A stretch of 18,395 bases of DNA from JBPCIX01 sp051005875 (GTDB lineage Bacteria; Actinomycetota; CADDZG01; JAHWKV01). Location: positions 1 through 18,395 of the forward strand of contig JBPCIX010000055.1 in the NCBI GenBank assembly GCA_051005875.1, in the 5' to 3' direction. Below are positions 7,706 through 13,943 of the stretch, one piece after another. Position 1 is the stretch's first letter. Each line of letters opens with the position of its first letter. The notes beneath the pieces were generated by a model. That model did not search any database and was not told the DNA's origin. It saw nothing but the letters and a program-made list of their open reading frames with translations. A program made the position numbers and the translations under genes.

Positions 7706-7816
7706 CGAGCATCCAAAAAGCCCGGATGCGGCAACTCACCTGTTTTCGACTGTATTGACGCTAACCGTAAATTCCTCAGATACACCTAATTTGCACGAAA
7801 TAATCGTGGTACAGGC

Positions 7817-7840
7817 AAAAAAATACCCCAAATTGGGTCT
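7817..7840 (-). terminator. Terminator after the corrinoid adenosyltransferase gene
   Basis: On the minus strand a short ACCC/GGGT hairpin around AATTTG is followed by A and seven T residues. It lies 29 nt past the stop at 7869. The stem is short, but the U-run is good. GGCAA and TTGCC outside it could pair as well. Confidence 0.5.
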
Positions 7841-7868
7841 TGCCAAGCGCATTTGCTGTTTCACGGCA

Positions 7869-8456
7869 CTAATTTTTGGCTCGGCTCGGCTCGGCTTTTC
7901 TGCCGCTGGAGGCTTCTTCGGCCCGCGCCGCCACGAAAAGAAGGTCGGAGAGCCGGTTTAGATAGCGCAGAACCTTCTCGCCGCCACCGGGCGCTTGCCT
8001 GAACAGCGTGACGGCTCGCCGTTCGGCTCTTCTGACAAGAACCCTGGCCATGTCGAGGGCTGCTGCGGATTGGGTGCTTCCAGGAAGAACAAAATAGTCG
8101 GGCAGGGGGTGGTTCGAGACCATCTTGTCGATTTCGCCTTCCAAATCTTGGACCATTCGCTCTGTTACCTCAGATACCTCCGGCTGGAGCTTTGAGCGGT
8201 TTTCCGCAAGGATGGCCAGATCTGCCCCCACTACGAACAAGTTGCGCTGAATACGCTGAATGAGATCATCCATGGCGGGCGCCTGAAACCCGGCCGCCCG
8301 GGCCAGCCCAAGCGCCGCCACCGATTCGTCGATTGCTCCGCAAGCCTCAACGTGAACGTCATCTTTAGCGACGCGGCCCCCGAAAAGAAGGCCGGTGGAG
8401 CCATCATCACCCCGGCGAGTGTAAATCCGCACGTTGGGGCTTACTTGACGGCCCAC
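7869..8456 (-). CDS. PduO-type ATP:cob(I)alamin adenosyltransferase
   Basis: A 195-residue PduO/MMAB-family enzyme that moves the adenosyl group of ATP onto cob(I)alamin to make coenzyme B12. The N-terminal ATP-binding motif YTRRGDDGSTGL (12-23) is intact. It is followed by GGRVAKDD, the AIDE element, and the C-terminal VRRAERR and YLNRLSDLLFVAAR motifs typical of the family. The GTG start at 8456 is supported by AGGTG 8 nt upstream. It begins 11 nt after the mrp stop, so the two are probably cotranscribed, and a hairpin with a U-run lies beyond the stop. No B12-dependent enzyme or riboswitch is visible nearby. The C-terminal tail includes a small GGCTC triplication and is not conserved in the family. 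Confidence 0.93.
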   Translation of the reverse strand: MGRQVSPNVRIYTRRGDDGSTGLLFGGRVAKDDVHVEACGAIDESVAALGLARAAGFQAPAMDDLIQRIQRNLFVVGADLAILAENRSKLQPEVSEVTERMVQDLEGEIDKMVSNHPLPDYFVLPGSTQSAAALDMARVLVRRAERRAVTLFRQAPGGGEKVLRYLNRLSDLLFVAARAEEASSGRKAEPSRAKN

Positions 8457-8467
8457 GGATGGCGCAC

Positions 8468-9583
8468 CTACGGAGTCATTATGAGGGGCAGCGTCTTGCG
8501 AGGCTTGCGCTTGGGCTTCGGGGGGAAGTTCATGAGGAAATTGTCCACCGCCTCCTCGAACGCCTTAGCCGGAGGGGAACCGGGCAAGGCCGTCACCACC
8601 GGCTTACCCTGATCGGCCAGCGCAAGCATTGCCGGATCCAGCGGAATTTGACCCAGCAGCGGAGCGGCGAACTTTTCAGCCAATTCGGTGCCGCCCCCCC
8701 GGCCGAACGGATACGTCCGCTCGCTGCACTTCTCGCAGATTGCGTAGGCCATGTTCTCGATCACTCCGCCGACTTTCATTCCCACCTTGAGAGCCATGCC
8801 GCCGGCTCGTTCCGCAACTTTTTCGGCGGCTTGCTGGGGAGTCGTCACCAAGATCATCCTCGACCCCGGTGCAAATTGAGACAATGAGAGCGAAACATCG
8901 CCGGTTCCGGGTGGCATGTCTATCAAGAGATATTCCGGATCCTCCCAGTGGACGTCGGTCAGGAAGCTTTGGAGAATCTTATGGAGCATCGGGCCCCGCA
9001 TGATGACAGGCCGGTCATCTTCGACCAGATTGCCCATAGAAATCATTTTGAAGCCGTGAGCCTCCAATGGAATGATCATGCGCTCGTCGATGACCGTGGG
9101 CTGCGTGTCGATCCCCAGCATGCGAGACGCTGAGAACCCCCAGATATCGGCGTCTAGCAGCCCGACGGTGTGGCCCCTGGCCGCAAGTGCCGCGGCCAGG
9201 TTGATAGTCGTGGTCGATTTACCCACTCCGCCCTTCCCGCTGCCCACCGCGATGATGCTCGTCGAGGAATCGACCGAGGCCATCGGCGACGGTTCCGTTT
9301 CGCGAATTCCCCCCACCAGAGCTTTGCGCTCTTCGGTGGTCATTGCGCCCAGATTTACCTGAACCTTAGTGATTTGGTCAAAAGCCGCAGTCAGCTTGGC
9401 AGGGATTACCTCCTGGAAGAAAGACTTAAGCGGGCAGCCGGCGATGGTCAAGGCGATGTCGACCGCCACGTGAGAGCCGTTCATTTCAATTCCACGCACC
9501 ATGCCAAGCTCCACAATGCTTCGATGCAGCTCGGGGTCGTTGATTGTAGCTAGGACTTCGGTTATCTCTTCGGTTGTAGGCAT
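8468..9583 (-). CDS. mrp: Mrp/ApbC-type P-loop ATPase, iron-sulfur cluster carrier
   Basis: A 371-residue Mrp/NBP35-family protein that carries and transfers Fe-S clusters in the cytosol. An N-terminal MIP18/DUF59 domain (about 1-80, with the conserved Cys in LTIAGC, C50) is joined to the ParA-like ATPase. The deviant Walker A is GSGKGGVGKS (114-123), switch elements are DADIWGFSASRMLG and DMPPGTGD, and the cluster-binding CEKC motif lies at C283 and C286. The reading frame stays open far upstream (to 10030), but that part is antisense to nothing recognisable as Mrp. The ATG at 9583 opens the DUF59 domain exactly. It has no Shine-Dalgarno, and a promoter ends 6 nt before it, so the mRNA is probably leaderless. 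It overlaps no neighbour. Confidence 0.95.
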   Translation of the reverse strand: MPTTEEITEVLATINDPELHRSIVELGMVRGIEMNGSHVAVDIALTIAGCPLKSFFQEVIPAKLTAAFDQITKVQVNLGAMTTEERKALVGGIRETEPSPMASVDSSTSIIAVGSGKGGVGKSTTTINLAAALAARGHTVGLLDADIWGFSASRMLGIDTQPTVIDERMIIPLEAHGFKMISMGNLVEDDRPVIMRGPMLHKILQSFLTDVHWEDPEYLLIDMPPGTGDVSLSLSQFAPGSRMILVTTPQQAAEKVAERAGGMALKVGMKVGGVIENMAYAICEKCSERTYPFGRGGGTELAEKFAAPLLGQIPLDPAMLALADQGKPVVTALPGSPPAKAFEEAVDNFLMNFPPKPKRKPRKTLPLIMTP

Positions 9584-9589
9584 GCCATC

Positions 9590-9618
9590 AGGGTATTGGT
9601 TAGTGCGCCGGCAAGCAA
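9590..9618 (-). promoter_or_regulatory. Promoter of mrp, leaderless
   Basis: TTGCTT (9613-9618), a 17-bp spacer, and TACCCT (9590-9595) lie on the minus strand, 6 nt before the ATG at 9583. The start site would coincide with the ATG. Confidence 0.55.
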
Positions 9619-9642
9619 CCCGCAGCGGTATTAGACCCGCTA

Positions 9643-10632
9643 TTAGACAAGGTACAGGCGAAAACTGTAATAAAAGGCCGGCAGGGCGATCAGTAAAGCG
9701 TCCAAGGAACCGACAACGAGCAGGTCGGCGCCCGTCAACTCCTGGCTGAGCATTCGGCCGCCGACCTCCCCCATCAGGCATGCCAGGCCAACTACGAGTC
9801 CGACAACAACCATGGGCCACAGAGTGAAGGGGGGCTTTATAACAATTAAGGCTAAAAGGGCGGCAAATTCGGCCGCTGCGATACCGGCGGCGGGAATCCC
9901 TGTCAGGGCTTTCGCTGCCTTGTAGGCAAGCACCATTACAAAAAGGCAGAGCAAAAGTCTCAGGCCCATCTGCGCCTGCCTGATCAAAACTAGGTGGCAG
10001 AGGCCGATGCCGGCATAAAATGTGAGCCAAACCTGGCTGCCGGCGCTGGTAACGGCCCCCTGGGCAGGCTTCCTAAATACCATTGCGGGGGCCGTGGTCA
10101 AGATCGCCGCTGCCCCCGCCCATAGCAATCCGTGCTCGCCTTTGAAGTAAGCGGCGACCGGGAACAACGCAGCGCCGAAACCTGCAACCGCCCCGTCTAT
10201 CGTCCTGGGTGGGTGTGAACTGGATATAGATCCGGCCAGAACCAATCCCACTGAAGCCGAGACCAGGGCGGCCAGCCCGGCCAAGGGACCGGCGCCCCAC
10301 CACGAGGCCAGACCGATCATCAGACAAAAGGCCGCCGCCACAACCAGTCCGGCTCGCTTAAAGCGCTTTTCGTCTGTCTTGGCGGCGCCTCCGGAAACCG
10401 GCGGTAGCAACGCTACTTCGTCGTCAGGGCCGATTACGGTTTGGCTGTACCCGGAGGGCTCGACGGTCTGGCCGTTAACGGCGACCGAGGCCCTTGACAA
10501 TTCTTTTGAGAATGCAGGTCCGTAGATTTGGCGCGCCTCAGCCAAAAGCGCGTCCAGATTTGGAGCGTCGATTTCGGTCTCCGAGGCGCCTGCCGACTCC
10601 CGTAAAACGGCATACATTCTTACTCTGGCCAT
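9643..10632 (-). CDS. MoaD/ThiS-like domain fused to a CdsA-like integral membrane domain
   Basis: A 329-residue protein of unusual build. Residues 2-82 are a beta-grasp sulfur-carrier domain like MoaD/ThiS (VRMYAVLRESAGASETE ... VAVNGQ ... DDEVALLPPVSGG) ending in the diagnostic Gly-Gly at 81-82. In free MoaD this Gly-Gly is the C-terminus that is thiocarboxylated. Here the chain continues through a charged linker (TDEKRFKR) into about eight or nine membrane spans. The membrane part resembles phosphatidate cytidylyltransferase CdsA (FPVAAYFKGE; GSLDALLIALPAFYYS), but the catalytic Asp-rich loop and LPGHGG-type signature are missing, so CDP-DAG synthesis is unlikely. The ATG at 10632 has no Shine-Dalgarno, and TACTTT ends 6 nt before it. 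The CdsA relation is my inference by eye. Confidence 0.6.
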   Translation of the reverse strand: MARVRMYAVLRESAGASETEIDAPNLDALLAEARQIYGPAFSKELSRASVAVNGQTVEPSGYSQTVIGPDDEVALLPPVSGGAAKTDEKRFKRAGLVVAAAFCLMIGLASWWGAGPLAGLAALVSASVGLVLAGSISSSHPPRTIDGAVAGFGAALFPVAAYFKGEHGLLWAGAAAILTTAPAMVFRKPAQGAVTSAGSQVWLTFYAGIGLCHLVLIRQAQMGLRLLLCLFVMVLAYKAAKALTGIPAAGIAAAEFAALLALIVIKPPFTLWPMVVVGLVVGLACLMGEVGGRMLSQELTGADLLVVGSLDALLIALPAFYYSFRLYLV

Positions 10633-10638
10633 GACCTG

Positions 10639-10644
10639 AAAGTA
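10639..10644 (-). promoter_or_regulatory. Candidate -10 of the MoaD-fusion gene, leaderless
   Basis: TACTTT on the minus strand is separated by 6 nt from the ATG at 10632. TTGCCG lies 15 bp further up, a suboptimal spacing. The divergent glnR promoter lies only about 40 bp away. Confidence 0.45.
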
Positions 10645-10652
10645 CCATCCGC

Positions 10653-10673
10653 CACACACCGGCAAGGTGTGTG
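10653..10673. promoter_or_regulatory. Inverted repeat between divergent promoters
   Basis: Perfect 8-base arms CACACACC and GGTGTGTG around GGCAA. It is centred in the 56-bp gap between the MoaD-fusion gene and the glnR-like gene, so a bound regulator could affect both. It does not match the GlnR half-site pattern I know, and the protein that binds is not identifiable. Confidence 0.45.
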
Positions 10674-10676
10674 AAA

Positions 10677-10682
10677 TAAACT
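10677..10682 (+). promoter_or_regulatory. Candidate -10 of the glnR-glnA operon, leaderless
   Basis: TAAACT with 6 nt to the ATG at 10689. AGGT in those 6 nt is too close to act as a normal Shine-Dalgarno. No consensus -35 is present, so activation by a protein bound at the adjacent inverted repeat is possible. Confidence 0.45.
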
Positions 10683-10688
10683 AGGTCG

Positions 10689-11345
10689 ATGTTGCGCTTG
10701 TTATGGCTTTGTCCTGAGAGGGTCGAGCCCGAGGACTCTTACGCGCCCCTGGCCGGGCGCAAGCCTGCCCCAGAGCCGTTCCAATTTTCTGAGGCGACCC
10801 CCGAGCTGCTCCAACGCAGGCTGGCCGATGTGATTTTGGTGGACGGCCGCGAACGCCCTGAAGAAGCGGCAGCCCTCATAAGGAAACTTAGGAATGAGAC
10901 TGAAGCCGCTTTCGTAGCGGTGCTAAGCGCTGAAGGATTGCCAACCTTTGAATGGGCCTGTGGCGCCGCTGATTTTGTGACCGACTCTTCGACTCCGGTT
11001 GAGCTGGATGCTCGGCTCGGCCGGCTCGTCAGCCCGCAAGAGCCCGACCCGAGCGACCTTATACGAAGGGGCGAAATCTCTGTGAACCGCGAGCGTTTTG
11101 AGGTCAAAGCTCGCGGAGTTGTCCTCGACCTAACTTTCAAGGAATTTGAATTGATCGCTTATCTGGCGGCTCGCCCTGGAAAGGTGTGCTCGCGCAATTC
11201 CTTGCTCAGCGAGGTTTGGGGTTACGACTTCTTCGGCGGCACTCGGACCGTTGATGTTCACGTGAGGCGGCTAAGGGCCAAGCTCGGCCACGAAGCCAAC
11301 ATGATCGAAACTGTTAGAAACGTCGGCTACCGATTTGCGGGGTAA
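10689..11345 (+). CDS. glnR: GlnR-like OmpR-family nitrogen regulator
   Basis: A 218-residue orphan response regulator. The receiver-like half is degenerate, with the Asp of VILVDGRERPEE (D52) at the phosphoacceptor position and little else of the acidic pocket, as in actinobacterial GlnR. The winged-helix half (about 125-218) is highly conserved: LDLTFKEFELIAYLA, SEVWGYDFFGGTRTVDVHVR and TVRNVGYRF all match GlnR. GlnR dimers activate or repress nitrogen-assimilation genes. Here the gene sits 6 nt upstream of a glutamine synthetase gene, which supports this role strongly. No histidine kinase is present. The N-terminal 45 residues are poorly conserved. The start is the ATG at 10689, just after a -10 element. 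Confidence 0.85.
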   Translation: MLRLLWLCPERVEPEDSYAPLAGRKPAPEPFQFSEATPELLQRRLADVILVDGRERPEEAAALIRKLRNETEAAFVAVLSAEGLPTFEWACGAADFVTDSSTPVELDARLGRLVSPQEPDPSDLIRRGEISVNRERFEVKARGVVLDLTFKEFELIAYLAARPGKVCSRNSLLSEVWGYDFFGGTRTVDVHVRRLRAKLGHEANMIETVRNVGYRFAG

Positions 11346-11351
11346 CAAACC

Positions 11352-12677
11352 ATGAACCAAGACCAGGAATTTGTTCTAAGAACCATAGAAGAGCGCAATA
11401 TCAAGTTTGTTCGTTTGTGGTTCACCGATATTCTCGGGCTGCTTAAGGCGTTCGATATCACGCCGTCGGAGGTTGAAGAAGCCCTCACCGAAGGCATGGG
11501 CTTCGACGGGTCGTCGATAGAAGGCTTCGCCCGTATCGAGGAGTCCGACATGGTGGCGCGTCCCGATGCATCAACTTTTCAGGTCATGCCTTCGCACCCG
11601 ACCAGAGCCGACTCGGCCCGAATGTTCTGCGACATTCGTATGCCCGACGGCCCTGCTTTTTTGGGGGATCCAAGGCACGTCCTGAAGAGAACCCTGCGCC
11701 GGGCGGCCGAGCTTGGCTTCACGTTTTACGTGGGGCCCGAGCTTGAGTTCTTTTACTTCCGTGACTCTTCGGGGACCGAATTCATCGACCACGGGTCGTA
11801 TTTCGACCTCACGCCACTCGATGAAGCGGGCGACCTTCGCAAGAATACGGTCACCTATCTCGAGGAGATGGGAATCCAGGTCGAGTATGTGCACCACGAG
11901 GTGGCCCCTTCGCAGCACGAGATTGATCTCAGATACACCGATGCCCTGACCATGGCCGACAACGTCATTACTTACCGCCATGTGGTGAAAGAAGTGGCTC
12001 AGGAACAGGGCGTTTATGCGACCTTCATGCCCAAACCCGTCGCCGGCATCAACGGCAGCGGCATGCATACCCATATGTCGCTTTTTGAGAATGACCGCAA
12101 TGCGTTCTTCGACGCCGACGACAGCGCACATCTTTCGAAAGTAGGTAAGGCGTTTTTAGCGGGACTGCTGCATCACGCTCGCGAGATTTGCGCCGTCACC
12201 AACCAATGGGTCAACTCTTACAAAAGGTTGGTACCCGACTATGAGGCCCCCGTCTATATTTGTTGGGCCCGTCGCAACCGCTCCGCCTTGGTAAGGGTTC
12301 CTATGTACAAGCCGGGCAAGGAGGCGGCGACCAGACTCGAAGCAAGATTTCCCGATGCGGCATGCAACCCCTACCTTGCGTTCGCTGTGATGCTGGCGGC
12401 GGGGTTGAAAGGGATCGAAGAAAATTACGAACTTCCGCCCGAGTCCTACGCCGACATCTTTGAGATGACGCCCCAAGAACGGCTGGCCGCTGGCATCGAT
12501 TCGCTGCCCGAGGATCTACATGAGGCCGTCCAGATTTGTGAATCATCAGAGCTTGTTCGATCAACGCTCGGCGAGCACACCTTCGAATGGTTCATCCGCA
12601 ATAAAACGAGTGAATGGAACGATCACAAGTCCTACGTAACTCCGTACGAGTTGGAGCGTTACCTGCCGATTCTCTAG
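11352..12677 (+). CDS. glnA: Glutamine synthetase type I, GlnA2-like
   Basis: A 441-residue glutamine synthetase that makes glutamine from glutamate, ammonia and ATP as a dodecamer in the cytoplasm. Hallmarks: WFTDILG and the GFDGSSIEGFA latch motif (about 50-60), GPELEFF, HHEVAPSQHEIDLR, the GSGMHTHMSLF ammonia/ATP motif and NQWVNSYKRL. The N-terminus and overall length match actinobacterial GlnA2. The adenylylation loop of the GSI-beta type (NLYDLP) is replaced by DIFEMTP, so the Tyr is absent and control by AMP-transfer is unlikely. Transcriptional control by the preceding GlnR-like protein is more probable. Only 6 nt separate it from glnR. A GT4 gene follows after 26 nt. Confidence 0.95.
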   Translation: MNQDQEFVLRTIEERNIKFVRLWFTDILGLLKAFDITPSEVEEALTEGMGFDGSSIEGFARIEESDMVARPDASTFQVMPSHPTRADSARMFCDIRMPDGPAFLGDPRHVLKRTLRRAAELGFTFYVGPELEFFYFRDSSGTEFIDHGSYFDLTPLDEAGDLRKNTVTYLEEMGIQVEYVHHEVAPSQHEIDLRYTDALTMADNVITYRHVVKEVAQEQGVYATFMPKPVAGINGSGMHTHMSLFENDRNAFFDADDSAHLSKVGKAFLAGLLHHAREICAVTNQWVNSYKRLVPDYEAPVYICWARRNRSALVRVPMYKPGKEAATRLEARFPDAACNPYLAFAVMLAAGLKGIEENYELPPESYADIFEMTPQERLAAGIDSLPEDLHEAVQICESSELVRSTLGEHTFEWFIRNKTSEWNDHKSYVTPYELERYLPIL

Positions 12678-12703
12678 ACGGTCCACATAAGGGACTCATG
12701 CCA

Positions 12704-13861
12704 ATGAAGCTCGCCCTGTTGACGGGGATCTTCCCGCCGGATATCGGTGGTCCCGCAACCCACGCCCGCAACGTCGCAGACGAGTTTCGACGTCGTGGTC
12801 ATACGGTTACCGTCTTCACGCTGTGGGATGATCCGAGATGGTTTCGGGCGGCGGGGATTGTTCGGTATCCGAGACACTGGCCGTGGTGGCTGAGGAGCCC
12901 CTTACTGACCTTTAGCATGGTCCGTCATCGGGGGGCTTACGACGTAATTTATGCAACCGGCCTGCACCCGGTTGCTGCGATGGCCTCGAAAATTAGCCGC
13001 CGCCCCTGGGTAGCGAAGGTAGTGGGGGATCCGGTGTGGGAGCGCGGCCGGCGGCTTGGACTCGCCGATCCCGACTTTGAAAAATTTCAGATAGCGGCGA
13101 AGACCTCCGGAGCCCGGATTAAGGCGATGCGCATGGTCCGCAACACTAGCCTGAAGACTGCCGCTGCCATCACTGCCCCAAGTGAATCTCTGGCCGGCAT
13201 CGCCGCCAAGTGGACCGGCGAGGAAAACAAAGTATCGGTAATTCGCAACGGAGTCCGCTTTGCCGTCGCTGCCCCGAAGCCGGCTCACGAACACGGGCAC
13301 AAGGCTGTTTTCGTCGGCAGGTTGATTGAGCTCAAAAGGGTCGGTCTGATTCTGGAGGCGCTCGATCAAGCCGACCGATGGTCGCTTGAGATCATCGGGG
13401 ACGGCCCCGACCGGAGCGCACTCGAAGAAAAATCCGTGGCCCTGGGCCTGGCGAATCGGGTTAAGTTTCTGGGTACCCTTTCCAACTCGGAGGTTTTGAC
13501 GAGCCTAAGGGCTGCGGATATCTTAGTTCTAGCAAGCAGAATCGAAGGGTTGCCCCACGTTGCCGTAGAAGCCCAGGCCATGGGGACTCCTACGGTGGCG
13601 CCCCGGGTAGGGGGTCTGCCCGAGCTTGTAACCGACGGCGTGACGGGGCTGCTGATCGAACCCTTTGACGCCGACAACCTGGTGACCGGGCTGCTGCGAC
13701 TTGAGCGCGAACCGGAACTCCTGCGGGCTATGTCCAACGGCTGTCTTAAAGCAGCGCCTGAGTGGACCTTCGATCAAGCGGCTAATCAGCTCGAAGAGCT
13801 TCTTAAAAGAGTTTCGACAAGCAAGGGCCGTTTTGCCGGTTCTCGTTCCCAGATAAACTGA
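12704..13861 (+). CDS. GT4-family glycosyltransferase
   Basis: A 385-residue GT-B glycosyltransferase. The start at 12704 is chosen because MKLALLTGIFPPDIGGPATH is the classical N-terminus of this GT4 group, and AAGGGA (12689-12694) gives a 9-nt spacing. An in-frame ATG at 12698 is the alternative, while the earlier frame lies inside glnA. The N-terminal half binds the acceptor (YDVIYATGLHPVAAMASKI). The donor half contains VFVGRLIELKRV, IIGDGPDRSALEE and the E-x7-E signature SRIEGLPHVAVEAQ, followed by VGGLPELVTDGVTGLL. It probably builds a surface glycan or glycolipid. The substrate is not deducible. Its place in a GlnR/GlnA operon is odd and may only reflect packing. A tRNA gene starts 8 nt after the stop. 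Confidence 0.92.
   Translation: MKLALLTGIFPPDIGGPATHARNVADEFRRRGHTVTVFTLWDDPRWFRAAGIVRYPRHWPWWLRSPLLTFSMVRHRGAYDVIYATGLHPVAAMASKISRRPWVAKVVGDPVWERGRRLGLADPDFEKFQIAAKTSGARIKAMRMVRNTSLKTAAAITAPSESLAGIAAKWTGEENKVSVIRNGVRFAVAAPKPAHEHGHKAVFVGRLIELKRVGLILEALDQADRWSLEIIGDGPDRSALEEKSVALGLANRVKFLGTLSNSEVLTSLRAADILVLASRIEGLPHVAVEAQAMGTPTVAPRVGGLPELVTDGVTGLLIEPFDADNLVTGLLRLEREPELLRAMSNGCLKAAPEWTFDQAANQLEELLKRVSTSKGRFAGSRSQIN
13854..13859 (+). promoter_or_regulatory. Candidate -10 of tRNA-Lys
   Basis: TAAACT, the same hexamer as before glnR, overlaps the glycosyltransferase stop and ends 10 nt before the mature tRNA. Upstream, TTTTGC at a 17-bp spacing is a weak -35. Confidence 0.35.
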
Positions 13862-13869
13862 AGGAAATC

Positions 13870-13941
13870 GGGCCCCTAGCTCATCAGGTAGAGCTCCGGA
13901 CTTTTAATCCGGCGGGCAGAGTTCGAGTCTCTGGGGGCCCA
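13870..13941 (+). tRNA. tRNA-Lys (anticodon UUU)
   Basis: Cloverleaf of 72 nt. The acceptor arms are GGGCCCC and GGGGCCC with discriminator A. The D arm is GCTC/GAGC. The anticodon stem CCGGA/TCCGG holds the loop CTTTTAA, with anticodon TTT. The variable loop has 4 nt, and the T arm is CAGAGTTCGAGTCTCTG. CCA is not encoded (ACT follows). The lnt start codon lies 2 nt after the discriminator. Confidence 0.95.
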
Positions 13942-13943
13942 CT

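Noticed and set aside
7879..7902. GGCTC triplication near the end of the adenosyltransferase gene as a phase-variable repeat
   Set aside because: Only three units and located in the last codons, so a slip would change little. It is more likely chance.
9584..10030. Longer N-terminal extension of the Mrp protein, up to residue 149 before the DUF59 domain
   Set aside because: It overlaps the MoaD-fusion gene in another frame, has no recognisable domain and lacks a promoter. The DUF59 domain begins exactly at 9583.
10633..10688. Classical GlnR box before the glnR-like gene
   Set aside because: I cannot align the region with the two-half-site pattern without several mismatches.
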